DNA of 64,000 nt from Symsagittifera roscoffensis (Eukaryota; Xenacoelomorpha; Acoela; Convolutidae), in assembly GCF_963678635.1 (NCBI RefSeq), contig NC_087066.1, positions 48,831,129 to 48,895,128 on the forward strand, read 5' to 3'. Below are positions 1 to 11,300 of the stretch, in pieces. Both the position numbers and the translations under genes were made by a program. The notes below the pieces were generated by a model. That model had not been told where the DNA came from. It saw only the letters and a program-made list of their open reading frames with translations, and ran no database searches. Each line of letters starts with the position of its first letter. The stretch's first letter is position 1.

Positions 1-2131
1 TGCGACTAATATCGTATTAATTATTGTTGAATGTGGATAATGTCATAGCCTCAATTCAAAAAGGAATGATTTAATTGCCGCTTGCGCTTTATAATAAAAA
101 GACTGTTCGTATGTTTGGGCAAAGCCCTGAATGTTCCAACTGCTCCTAATTGTTCTCGAACTATTTTTTAATGACAATTTTAAAAAACAATTAACTTTGG
201 TCAACATCAGGCAAAAAATGAAAAAAAAAATAAGCTGGTTACACTTGCCCAATTTAAATTTGGAAACTGTAGTGCGTATAGTTTGCCATGCATGAAAAAA
301 TTCGCGTTACGTTTTCAGCGTTACCAAAAAAATTTCGCAGCTCGCATACATTAGTTCAAAGCATGGCCGAAAATCATTTTTCAAACCCCCCAAATTACAT
401 TAAAATATTCAAAGCTAAAATATCTTTTTAGTTTGAACTCAAGAGCGCCGATTTTTTCAATGGGGTATATGTTTTCTTGGTAAAATAAACTTTTTCAATC
501 TTCCAAATTTGACTGAAACAAAGATTCACTCAAAAAATTAAATATTCCGCATTTCTTTGAAAGCGGAACAACAAGACTGCTCTTAAATGAAGACATAGCC
601 CTGAAGGTTCCGATTGCCCCTTAGCTTCTTTTGGACAGTTTTTGATAAATCTTAAAGTTTAGACTGTCAATAAATCAAATATGCTGCAACTTGCTAAATT
701 TTGAGTCTCATACAGAAACAAAATGAAAATTTAGTTGGCCTCAGTTCAATTTGAAACAAATATGAGTGCGGAATAATTCGCCACGCATAAATAATTTGCA
801 GAATGAAAAAAAAAATAGTTTCAAGCTAACAATCTGTTAGCATGCTGGTAACGCAAGCTCACCTGCTTTCAAGATTCCATGATTCTACGCCAACAAGATT
901 TTTTTGTGAAATTAGTCCGAACAAAAAAAACACAAAGCATGCACATTCCTCGCTCTGGTCGTAAGTCGAGACTACTATCAATTTCAAATAAAATGCAATC
1001 CCAGAGTTTACTCAAAAGTGCTTGAGAAAAATTCTAAACTTGTCTGGCGGAAAAAAAACTACCCCAACCACAATAACTCCGTCACTTTCTTTGAAAATCA
1101 TTGAACTATTACTTTTTGCTCTTGCTTTATGAGCCTTTTTTCAAGAGTGACTGAGACCAACATAGCCAGTCTGCCAGCGTTTTACAATGCTAAGGAACTA
1201 TCAGCACCAATGATATGAAAGTAAAAGGTGATTATTTCGAATAAATCAACAAGTAGTTGCCACAAAGTTGTGCCTGAACAGAAATCTTCTGCTATTTCAC
1301 TTATTTCCTTCCAAAAAAAGCACTACCACTGCAGTAATCTTCACAAAAAAATAAGAAAAATTATGAATCGAGTTTTTGCAATTAAAAAAAAATAGAACAA
1401 GGATAGCGGGTTACTGTGCAAAAAGCACAGAATGGAATGTCCGACCACAGTCTTGTAAAATGCAACAAAAAGTTTGTTTAAAATTATAATAGATTTCTTT
1501 TCAGCGTGGTGTGATAAAAAGATCTGTACGAAAATCTAGAACACGGGCATTATCGACAATCATAAAAAATTCAGCAAAGTCAAACCTTTTTTGTAGAAAA
1601 ATGACTAGAAATACAAAAAATCAAACAAATTTTCAAAAAAAAAATTTTGCATTTTTTGCAGTTTCTGAACTTTTGACGTTTTTAGTTCCAAAAAGCGCTA
1701 AAATACTCAATAAAAAACTACTTTTGGTCGATTAAAACTAAATTCTTACCCCTTAAATTAAACAATTGTAAGCTTTCAATCTATTAAAACAAACTATTTC
1801 AAGCCTGCTCGCTCACTCGAAATCAGACGAATAATCAAAATTTTGAGACCGGTTTTTCTCGACATCGAAAAAGTTTTTTTTTGAAAAAATTTTTTTCTGT
1901 CGTTCGAATCAAACTGAGAGGTTTTTGAAATAATTTATCACTCAATTCTCTCCGATGAGATGATTATTTGTGGTAGCTGGTTTCTGTGGAAAACAAAAAA
2001 AAATGAAAAAACACCCAAATACAAAGCTCCTCTCCATTTTTCAAATGGTTAGAACAATTATCTCAAATATTTCCCATTTTCAGATATTTCCCATCTGTCT
2101 CGCAAAAAAAATTAAAAATTTTGACAGAAAC
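1..2131. other. AT-rich flank or 3' side of the host gene; no gene recognised
   Basis: No convincing coding segment, RNA gene or transposon boundary is visible. Open frames here are short, rich in Lys/Phe/Asn and without recognisable motifs, as expected from AT-rich noncoding DNA. It lies 3' of the coiled-coil exon at 2132-2690 on the minus strand, so it may hold that gene's last intron, further exons or the 3' UTR. Confidence 0.6.
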
Positions 2132-2690
2132 CTTAGCCCGTTCTCTCAAGCACCGCAGCTCTTTCAATTTTTCCCGGAACACTTTCTTGATCTCCACATT
2201 TCCGAATAGCCCCAAATTGGGGAACACTTGGCCGATCCGCTTGAAAAACTCTGTCTCGCTCTCTAAGTTGTTCTTCAAATCCACAATTTGGTGCTCCAGA
2301 CTTTGTTCGTAAGAAGTAGGCAAAGCTACCAAAACTGCTTTATCGCTCAAGTTAGCTCGTTTGCCGCAGAAACTCGACTCTCGGCTGTCTTTCAATCTTT
2401 TCTCCATAAAGTGCTCCAGGTCTTTCTTTTGTCGTCCAACTCTTTCCCTTTCAAACTGCAATTTCTCAATTTGCTCTGTTTTCTCCTGTAGTTCGCTGTC
2501 CACTTTTTCCAAGTTCCTGGCCAACTTTGCGTTTTCGCGGATGAGTTTAGCTTGGCTGTCATTCATCTGCTTGATTTGTTTCTTCATCCGAAGCTTTTCA
2601 ATCGCAGCCTTTCTTTCCATAGACTCGATTGTTTCCATCGCCTCGTTCAGCTGTTGCGAGTCAGAGGCAGCCTCGCCCTCGTGTGTTGGC
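2132..2690 (-). CDS. MPRIP-like: Host gene exon: coiled-coil segment, last exon identified
   Basis: The exon begins after a TTTCATAG acceptor and its first base completes the split Gly codon left by the 4085-3016 exon. It encodes about 186 residues that are mostly charged heptad-like coiled coil (AMETIESMERKAAIEKLRMK and similar stretches), with a short linker around YEQSLEHQIVDLKNN. The chosen end is a CTAAG/GTTTCT donor that leaves phase 0. If that donor is not used, the frame reads on to a stop at 2063, giving about 23 extra residues, and this would be the terminal exon. I cannot decide between the two. C-terminal coiled coils of MPRIP/TRIOBP mediate oligomerisation and partner binding; that role is inferred from the family. 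Confidence 0.65.
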
Positions 2691-3015
2691 CTATGAAACA
2701 CAATCAACACATGAGTCGAAAAGTGAGCTTTACTTTCCACAGGTGAATGTCCTTTTTGATTCATGGATCTAAGAGATGCTCAGTAACTTTCGAAAATGAC
2801 TGTGCTATGGGTGACGATATTGGTCTCTTAAAAGTTCATTGTCCCTGTATTTTTAAGTCTAACCTTACTGTCAGCTAATATCTCACATGGCATATTGCAT
2901 GCTTGAAGTTAGAAACTAACTTTCGGCAGATATCTATACGATGAAAAACGTTTATCAATGAAAAATTAACAGCGCTTCAACGTGCCAATTGACACAGATG
3001 CTAATGTATACGTAC

Positions 3016-4085
3016 CCCTTTGTTCCTCTGCTCGTCCTCTCACTTTCCAACTTGTGATAGTCACCTTTGACCTTCTCGTAGACTTGCCCCAACACAGTTG
3101 AGTCTTCCTCCAGCTTCTTGATTTTAGACTTGGACACTTTCAGCTCCTCTTGGTAACTGTGCTGCAAAATGTACAAGGACTGTTCCGACGCCACTAAATT
3201 AGCAGCCAGTTGCTTGTGAGCTATGTCGTTGCAAGTGGAGTTGTTTTTACTAATCCCAGTCAAACACTGGTCAGCTGAACTGTTATGATGTGGTCCGAAA
3301 TCAGCCAGACCAGATCTCTGGCCAGCCAGCACTCTACGATTCGCCTCACTTTGCAGATGCTTCAGGTTTTGCTCACTTGAACTAGACTCTTCCTTCAAAT
3401 GTTTCAAGGACTTCCATGTTGCTTCCAGTTCCCCCTTTAGTCGTTTCACGTGTCGTTCATGCGCTGAATTTTTTTCTTTTTCAGACTCCAACTTTTTGGT
3501 CAACTGAGCATTTGTATTTTTAGTTTCGCTCAATTTTAAAGTCAGTCTTTCGATTTCCGCGTTTGTGTTTATGTCAGTTGTGTGTTTGTCAGACCCTGTA
3601 GCAGAATTAGCTTGGGCAGAATCATTGCTGGAAATTGTTGGGCGTTTCTCGTACATGTGAAACTGGTCGCCCCGCAATCTGCCAACTGCCGTTCGGCTAT
3701 GTGACTGCATGCTCCTAAGTGCACGTTGACTCTGTTCCAACTTTTCCTGCAGTTCTGCTATTTCAGACAACTGTTCGGTTCTGGCCACTGACAACACCTC
3801 CACTTTCTTCAGCAGACAGTCTCTGCAGTTGCGAAGTTGAGCCACTTCTTCGAGTAGGTTCCAATCGCCAGTCGGGTTTGAACTGGCAACATCCTCACCA
3901 GAGCAACCTTGTGTCTCCTCAGCGAGGCAGGTTTGAGTCGCGCAACTTTCTCTTTTCACGCTCAGTTTCCTCTTCAGGAAGTCTATTTGGCAGTCCATGT
4001 CTTTATTGTTGGCTGTCAGTTTCTTCACTTCACCTCTGAGTCGCAGAACTTCTTCTTCGCGCGGGGATATTCGAATTGGTCGCTT
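3016..4085 (-). CDS. MPRIP-like: Host gene exon: long coiled-coil segment
   Basis: A TTTTTTAG/AAGCG acceptor at 4086-4087 opens a 1070-bp frame without stops that ends at a GGG/GTACGT donor. The product of about 356 residues is rich in Glu, Lys, Leu, Gln and Ser with repeated heptad stretches, for example LQEKLEQSQRALRSMQ, IERLTLKLSETKN and KLESEKEKNSAHERHVKRLK. Low-complexity linkers lie between them. The exon starts in phase 0, matching the end of the 34106-33861 exon 29.8 kb away, and ends in phase 2, matching the 2690 exon. No enzymatic motif is visible. Coiled coil is secure; the link to the PH exons is inferred from phase and from the absence of other exons between. Confidence 0.7.
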
Positions 4086-4189
4086 CTAAAAAAGTTTAAA
4101 CAAAATCATATCTGTTAATCATATCTGTCAAAGTTTCATGGATTAAAAATGAATACAATGGATTTTGTTGACCGCAAAACTCGAGCGAA

Positions 4190-4510
4190 CACGGGTATCC
4201 CCATGATCACTGAGCACTACCCCCCATGTCCCACGCTACGTTACCTCATGTCCCGCCGACACCCCCCACCCCCCACAACGCCCCTATAACACACTACCTG
4301 CTACGCTCCAGAACCCTTCGCTACGCACCCACACCAAGTCCTCCCAATACGCCCTCTCCTCACTAGAACCCCCACGTCCCAAGCTCACATTTACCCCCTT
4401 CTTCTCCTACATCGCGGTTTCACCACCCCCCGCGTGTTTGTCCCACCATCACCAAAACCAAACACCCCACCCCCACCACCCACTGGAATAGGGAAGGATG
4501 GGGGCAGGTG
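4190..4510. repeat. C-rich/ACCCC low-complexity tract
   Basis: This stretch of roughly 300 bases is strongly C-rich and T/G-poor, with many CACCCCC- and CACCCCAC-type runs, in sharp contrast to the AT-rich surroundings. It ends abruptly at a GT-rich segment (GGGGCAGGTGTAAACGTGGGGTAAGG). It lies in the large host intron, and no transposon ends were recognised around it. On the minus strand it reads as G-runs and could form G-quadruplexes. Confidence 0.6.
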
Positions 4511-6059
4511 TAAACGTGGGGTAAGGGGCTGGTGTGGGTCATATCGTGAAGTTAGCAAATAAAACTGAATAAAAAATTATGCATCATAAAAAGTTTAAAA
4601 ATTATTATGAACAAATGAAAGTTTTTCATGATGCAAATTTTTTCGAAACAAGTTGAAAGTAATCGATTAGAATACATTCAGAGTGGATTTCTTTCTTCCA
4701 AAAACTATTAACAAAAAATCTATTTCCATTCAACCGTAATCGATTGTGTTTTCGAATTTTAGCGAGGTGAAATAAAAAAAAACAATATAATCCAACTACT
4801 ATCCATGAAAGTTCAATGCTGGTGACATCTCATTTGAAATGACGACCCCGGGAGCACGGAAATACCCATCCTCCTTTGAATTTTTTTTACATGCGTTATT
4901 GATCAATCCTATTTTTGTTCTTAGAGAGCTTTCGGTGGCATTATTTAAAAAAATCGCAACTTTTTGGTCAGAATCTAATCGACGTACAACGTCATTTTTG
5001 GCCAACTTTTGGCCAAAGATCGGCCTAAAATGACATAAAGTAAATTTTGGCACAGAACGAGTTTTAGAGCGTTTGCAAAAACTCGGAAAAGCAAATTGAC
5101 TGACCTGTAAGAATAGAAAAAAAATTGTCAAAAAGTGCAAAAAAAGTCACCAACATCGATGTACCACACTTGAATAGATTATCACAAAATTCTACGAATG
5201 CAGTCCTTTGTAAGCCGTGCTAGACTTGAATTATGCAAAAACACTGATTTCAAAATAATTTCTTCGAAACTGGACGAGTCTGATATTTTATGATCTGATT
5301 AAAAGTTTGTTCTGTCGTATGACAAAGCTCGCATAAATGCGTAATGGAATTTTTTAAGAACATGCAAGATAATTCTAGAGTCAAAATCACCGCACACTGA
5401 TTTCAAATTGTTGTCGTTTGCCATGTTCAGTTGCTGACCTTTTGATCTTTACTGGCATTACATGATATTAATTAATGAAATATAGCATTCCTGATTGGAT
5501 TTTACCGTAGCAGTACCACATTCCCCTTCCAGTGGGAAAAATTATCATTTTCATCAATTTACTATTCAAATGACTTAGAATATGAGTATCAGGTTTCATG
5601 ACAATTGTGTCTTTGCGTTGTGTTTCATTATCAAAATTTTCTCAATTATGACTCCATTAACAGGTTGAAAAATAATATTTAATGCGTAGAAAAGAGTCTT
5701 TTACCATTAGCACCATCTCTATATGGCGTCTCGAAATAATTGAGGCAGTTGTATTAAATATCTTTTTAATTGCGATATAGATATATGCACCAATCTTTGG
5801 TAATCTCTATCATAAATTAATTTTCTATCCTCTATGGGATATTCTAATATGGGATACTTTCGTATGGGATACTTTGTCATGTCACCGAGTATTAATATCT
5901 GTTTTGCCCTGCCAGGTTGACGTAAAATTGTGAGTGGGCTCTGGCTTTCATTTTTGATTAAAATTCCTTTTTTCCCTTTTTTAGGATAATAATTTTAGGT
6001 TAATAAACTTAAACCCAATTTGTACACTTTTTGTTCGGTCGTGTTTATTCGATTCTGTT
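4511..6059. other. Intron sequence; possible decayed LTR of element 4 near 5450-5520
   Basis: No gene is visible. Around 5450-5520 the order ACTGGCATTA...CATATT-like...GCAGTACCACA resembles the plus-strand sequence at 27823-27893 in the same orientation. That is what two diverged LTRs of the relic gypsy copy enclosing element 1 would look like. Similarity beyond this patch is not evident by eye. Around 5836-5872 GGGATA(T/C)TxxxxTATGGGATAC is locally repeated. Confidence 0.3.
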
Positions 6060-6259
6060 CTGCTCTATATAAGCTTCCAATGACACCCTCTTAAACTTCA
6101 TTGACATCTTTTCATCTTCTTTCATTTGATCTTCGACCGTATTTACAGAGCGTTCAACTAGTCCCATATATTGCCCGTTGTTTAGATTTATTGGACCTTA
6201 TATTTCGCTTCAAATTTTCTACAGCTTCCATCTTTTTGAACGATTCTCATGCTTGTTTG
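6060..6259 (-). pseudogene. Element 4 relic, integrase fragment (left of element 1)
   Basis: On the minus strand 6180-6096 reads a stretch with the integrase signature GLVERSV followed by a charged segment. This matches the catalytic-Glu region of Ty3/gypsy integrases, where GLVERxxxT(I/L)K is typical. Further upstream on the minus strand, next to the element 1 boundary, the sequence is degraded with stops. The fragment stops at the target duplication TTTG, and the remaining integrase-like coding lies on the far side of element 1 at 25179 onward. Element 1 therefore inserted into an already resident gypsy copy. Confidence 0.6.
6256..6259. repeat. Target-site duplication TTTG (5' side of element 1)
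   Basis: TTTG directly precedes the LTR start TGGAACC and recurs directly after the 3' LTR end CTCA at 25175-25178. A 4-bp duplication is normal for Ty3/gypsy integrases. Confidence 0.85.
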
Positions 6260-6669
6260 TGGAACCTGATCTAAACTACATTTTATGATTGGATAAATTA
6301 GATATTTTAACAATGTAAAGTATTTAATATTAACCAATCATGATCCATCTAACTAACAACCCACTTATTTGTAAGTGCTGAAGTTACTTGTAATTTCAGC
6401 ACCAGAGAGATTTGAATTTAACTTAGAAATTAGTTGGACTCTCCCGAGCACTTCAGCAGCCGCAATAAACCAGTATACCCTAGATCTATTGAGCCTAGCA
6501 GAGACTAGTTAAACAACCTGAGACTAGATAGTATAAGAGTAAGATTAGGATCGGTATTAGACTAAGAAGTTGCACGAATCTATCCGGCCGAAAATAAGAT
6601 AGCGTGACGAGCAGACGGTGTACCCTATCCGAAATTACTCTATGAGTTATACACTCCAGTCCTAACTCA
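6260..6669 (+). repeat. Element 1 5' LTR (410 bp)
   Basis: It starts TGGAACCTGATC and ends CCTAACTCA. It is identical to 24765-25174 apart from one base near position 6310. AATAAA at 6464-6469 is a possible polyadenylation signal, and TATAAGAG near 6531 a possible promoter element; their order is unusual if both work within one LTR, so the U3/R/U5 limits are not assigned. Confidence 0.95.
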
Positions 6670-6671
6670 TC

Positions 6672-6694
6672 TGGTGCGACCATAAGTCTCGAAC
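6672..6694 (+). promoter_or_regulatory. Element 1 primer-binding site
   Basis: TGGTGCGACCATAAG... begins two bases after the LTR, as expected for pairing with a tRNA 3' CCA end. Its complement contains GTTCGAG, the conserved T-loop core. The spacing between that core and CCA is one base short of a standard tRNA, so the primer tRNA is not assigned. Confidence 0.7.
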
Positions 6695-6756
6695 AAGACC
6701 TTAATAGCTTAGAATTAACCAAAATAGATTAGAAATTAGACAAAAACATTTACAAA

Positions 6757-6990
6757 ATGTTATACGACAATAATTTAATCGAAATGTCTCTACGACTCAA
6801 TAGATCAGAGCCAATATTCCGAACCATAACAGAACTACCCGGAATTGGAAGAAGACCTCGAACCAGAGACGACATACGACAAAGTAGAAACTTGCCATAT
6901 AGCTATATGATAGTTAGGCAAAAACCAGAACAAACTTTTATATTTAGAATACTACTGGCAATGAATTTAGATTTTCATTTGCAAACATAA
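6757..6990 (+). CDS. Element 1 leader ORF (77 aa), doubtful
   Basis: This is the first ATG-initiated frame longer than 60 codons after the primer-binding site, in the context ACAAAATGT. The product is basic in its middle (GIGRRPRTRDDIRQSR) and has no recognised domain. It could be a short leader protein, an upstream ORF that limits gag translation, or chance; the composition gives no strong coding signal. No relative is seen elsewhere in the window. Confidence 0.25.
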   Translation: MLYDNNLIEMSLRLNRSEPIFRTITELPGIGRRPRTRDDIRQSRNLPYSYMIVRQKPEQTFIFRILLAMNLDFHLQT

Positions 6991-7321
6991 AACCTTGAAG
7001 TTAATCTTCAAAATCATTTCAGGCGCTAAACAAAATTATTAATATACAATAACGATTGATAAAAAGATCTAAGATCGTTTTCCTAAAACTCTGCAGTAAT
7101 ATACAAAACATGTTTGAAAAATATTTATTGAAAAATAAAAAATAAAAATTAGTAGCATGACAATAAATGGTTAGTAATCATAAATCATCCTGTTGTTCCA
7201 GCTCCATCACCTAAAACATAACAGCAATCATAAACCCACTAATATCATCAAAACACTAAATCTTTCCTTTACACACATTTAAAATTTTATTAAAACTTAA
7301 ATTCACTTAATTTTAAAACCA

Positions 7322-7405
7322 GATCATCAAGGCTTATCCTTGGATCTTAAATCATTTTCTACTTAATTAATTTCAAATTTGATCATCAAGGCTTATCCTT
7401 GGATC
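7322..7405 (+). promoter_or_regulatory. Twin identical 25-nt hairpins in the element 1 leader
   Basis: The 25-nt sequence GATCATCAAGG-CTTAT-CCTTGGATC occurs identically at 7322-7346 and 7381-7405. Each copy can fold with CAAGG/CCTTG and GATC/GATC stems around a CTTAT loop with a small bulge. Paired leader hairpins between primer site and gag recall retroviral dimerisation or packaging signals; that role is inference. The rest of the leader (6995-7922) has no other clear structure apart from a possible weak hairpin at 7548-7576. Confidence 0.5.
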
Positions 7406-7922
7406 AAACAGAACAACTTTGTTCTCCCCCACCCACTTAATTAGTGTCTAACGACCTCAAACGTCGATTCACTACCCAGCCCTTTCTAAAGACCTAAGAC
7501 TAATAGAAATTTTTAAACAAAACTAATCATTCAAATTAGGATAAACAGTGAAGAACTTCGGTTATTCATCCTTCACTTGACCCCCCCTCTTACCAGACCC
7601 AGGATAAATCTTAGACTTAGTAAGTTTAAAATAGTATCTAACGAACTACTCGCGTTCTAATTATACCTGAACCTTGTGGATCGATTTACTATTCTCCAAC
7701 CCTTGAACACAATCACTACCCCTAAGTAAGATTAAGTAAGTTAACACCTTAACTTATACTAGCCACGAGAAAGTAAAAAATCATTCTTCGGAATCGATAT
7801 ACTTTTCTCTCCAACCCTGAACAAATAGACCCAGGTTAAGCTAACCAAAAAATCGTAAGAACTAACAGTTTAGGAAAATAGAAATCATTTAACAACCTTT
7901 TGCATCCGTCATCCTAAACCTT

Positions 7923-8390
7923 ATGTCATTTAAAAACCTAGGAAATAAACAAACAATCGTTTTACACAATTGTGAAATAGATAACAAAAAATACGACCTT
8001 GTAATCACACCTCATACGCAAACAGTTGGATACATTCGAACAAAACGACAAACACTAAAAAGAAAAATAATAACGAAACAAAGACAAATAACACGAAAAA
8101 GATTTTCAAAAAATCGAAACGCATTTTCAGAATCAGAAACCAACAGTTTAGACGAACTTTATAAACTAAAAGAATCAATAGATAAAAATTGCCCAATTCA
8201 CGATCAATTATATTTCTCTGACTCAGAAACAACTTCAAATTCATCAAAAAGAGGAAAAAGAAGAATAAAAAAGCAGTATAAACACAAACCAGTACATTTA
8301 TACAATTGGAATCAACCAATTCGACACATTAATAATTACATATTAACAGTCATCGAACGAAAAAATGAGCTCAACGCACACCCCAGGTGA
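7923..8390 (+). CDS. Basic 155-aa accessory ORF upstream of and overlapping gag
   Basis: ATG at 7923 opens 155 codons ending at TGA 8388-8390, 26 bases inside gag in another frame. The protein is strongly basic, with arginine/lysine-rich stretches at about residues 40-62 (KRQTLKRKIITKQRQITRKR) and 105-118 (KRGKRRIKKQYKHK), and two acidic Ser-rich patches (SESETNSLDE, SDSETTSNSS). This composition suits a nuclear RNA- or DNA-binding regulator. I recognise no family, and functional analogy to arginine-rich retroviral regulators is only inference. The last codons contain CAG/GTGAAG, a good splice donor, so the ORF may be the first coding exon of a spliced message. Confidence 0.6.
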   Translation: MSFKNLGNKQTIVLHNCEIDNKKYDLVITPHTQTVGYIRTKRQTLKRKIITKQRQITRKRFSKNRNAFSESETNSLDELYKLKESIDKNCPIHDQLYFSDSETTSNSSKRGKRRIKKQYKHKPVHLYNWNQPIRHINNYILTVIERKNELNAHPR

Positions 8391-11300
8391 AGAAAGCCCA
8401 GATGATGATGAAATCTTTCCTTTTATAATAGATGCAACCACTGATAGAGGACAGCATATATTTTGCAAAAATTTACTATTAAATTTATTTGAACCCGGAA
8501 TCAGTCCATGTAAAACAGAGTTCCCAGATGTAAAAATCAAAAGACAAATCATAGACCACTACTTAAAAGATATATGCAACATAACACAACAGTATGGAAT
8601 CTACTCCATAGAATTCACCTCACCAAACCATAATAATAGAAAATATACAATTCAAACAGACGATCTTGATTTAGAATTTTCAAAAGTTTTTTCAGAATAT
8701 ATAAAAAGCATCCAATACCATAACTCACAAAGAGCAAACTCCATATTCACCAATGAAGTTTTCGCAATAATATATAGTTATATTTCGATATTAGAAAACG
8801 AAATCCCAATAACAAATGTCTCACCAAAAGAAACATCTAAACATTTGAAAGTACGACATGAAATTACACTACTCTCTAGTTATTTAAACATCATTAAAGA
8901 AAATTTCACGAAAGATGACGTTTCACAACATACCAAACACGATCTACAAAAAATTTTAGCATGGTTCATAATAGATTATTTCACACACAATATTGATTTA
9001 ATTGCACAAGCAAGAAAAAATTTTCGACCCCAAAATTCGAACGATGATACCGCTATCACAGAACAATCAGATTATGTTTGGGACCCCGAATGGTCTCATC
9101 CCGCATTTATAAGCTTTCCACAATCAATCTCAAGTCAAGCAATAGGTACAATATCTTACATCAGAGATTATGTAAGAGTAATACCATTAACAATTGATGC
9201 AACACCATTAAACTATAATACATTTTTACCCGATACACAAAATAATAGTTTAAACTCGACAGTCATACACAACGAAAACCTCAATGGAACTAGGAATCTT
9301 ACTCAACAAGATATCCAGACACCATCACACTTCATAAATGAAGAAATTGTACACACAACAACTACACAACAAAGTATTTCACCAATACGCCCAAATTTAA
9401 CAACAACAAGAAATACAAATCCTTCACAAACACAGGTAACCTTACAATCAACCGTTAAACCTTCGGTTGCCCCTAAATATTCACATATGGATTACCAAAC
9501 ATACAGACCCATGACAATACCATCAAAAACACGCAAAACATTCACTAGAAACAACTTTACAGACCATAATTATAATTATACACATCCATCAAAAACATAT
9601 AATCAACCACAAAGAAATTTTAACCAATATACAAGATCTCGAAATTGGGATAACCCAATGACCCAACCTAATTCAATAAATTTCCAAACAAATCCTCCAC
9701 AGGATCACAGTGAAAATTACCCATTTTTTCAACAAAATAAAAATAAAAAACAGACATCTTATCAAATGGATTATTTATCCTCAGATGATGATTTCTTACA
9801 ACCAGATATATTTGCACCAAATACTCAAGAATATCGTAGACAAGGAATACAGAGAACACGTACAAATCATAGAAATTTTTCTCCACAACCAATAGATGCA
9901 CAACATCAACAACCAATTCAACAACAAAATCTAATTAATACACAATCTTTTCAACCAATTCAACAACAAAATCCAATGACTGCACACTCGTATCAACCAT
10001 CACAAATGCAAAATGAAATACCACTCCCATATTATCTCCAACAACATGAAATAACAAGAAACCAACTTTCAAATTTTTCTCAAATGCCAAATGCAGCAGA
10101 ATCATTACAAATGACAATGAATCCATACCTTATGGGTGGATCATCAATAACATCAAACAAACCTTTAATGGTTTTCACAGGAACAGACCCTGAATACTCT
10201 GTAGAAGATTATTTAAATGCAGTAACAGCAAACCTGATTTTAAATATTGGACCTGAACCAATTAATACGCCACTACATCAAAACTGGATACATCGACGCA
10301 CAGCGTTAATACAAACAACCTTAGATGGCGCAGCCCAAAAATGGTTTTCAGTACTACCTCTAGAAATAAAATCAAACTGGAAAAGGTTTACACAGGAATT
10401 TTCAAAAATGTTTGACTCCGAAAGAAACAAACAACAACAAAGAGTTTTATGTAATGAAATTCGCAGATTACCAAACGAAACCATCAAGCAAATAGCAGTA
10501 CGAATCGAAACACTAGTTCGAAAAGCATATTCATTAAATACACACGACTATAAAAACACAAAGATGACAGAAATCTTAATGATGACCTTAACACCACAAT
10601 TAAGGAAAATAGCAATAAAAAAGAGAGCATCCCATCCTTCTTCAATTCGAGAACCCGATTTAGATTTTCGAAAACTAGTAGACAAATTAGAACAAGCAGA
10701 AATCACGATGAAACTAGAAGAAACGGAAAATCTGAAATTACAATACGTTAACAGAATTGAAACGACTCCCACTAATATTAATAATATACAGGAATCAGAG
10801 ACAGACCTCGTTGAAAAAATCACTGAAATACTCAATATTTACGAAAAGAACCCAAACTTTAAAGGCAAACCATCTTTCAAAAAATGGTGTAATTATTGCC
10901 GACGATACGGACATAGTATTTCCGAATGTAGACAAAAACAGCAAGACAATCAAAATAAACCTCAAAAATATAAAGAACCAAATAAATCATTCCATCAATA
11001 CATGAAAAAAGATCAAAACCTACCGAACAAAACAGTCTACAGCAACAACAGTTCAGGAAAACCACTCCCGATCAATACAAATTATACAAGAAATCAATCA
11101 CCATATAACTCAAGTTATAGAGGAAGATCACCAGAACGAAGAAACACGCATAATTCATCACAAAATCACTACAATAGACCAAATAGTCGAAATAACTACT
11201 CCAGATCACATTCAAATACACAACGATTTGTTTCTAGATCTAATTCCCAATCAAGAAATAACTACTATCCAAACAACCAATCACGAAATTCATCATACGA

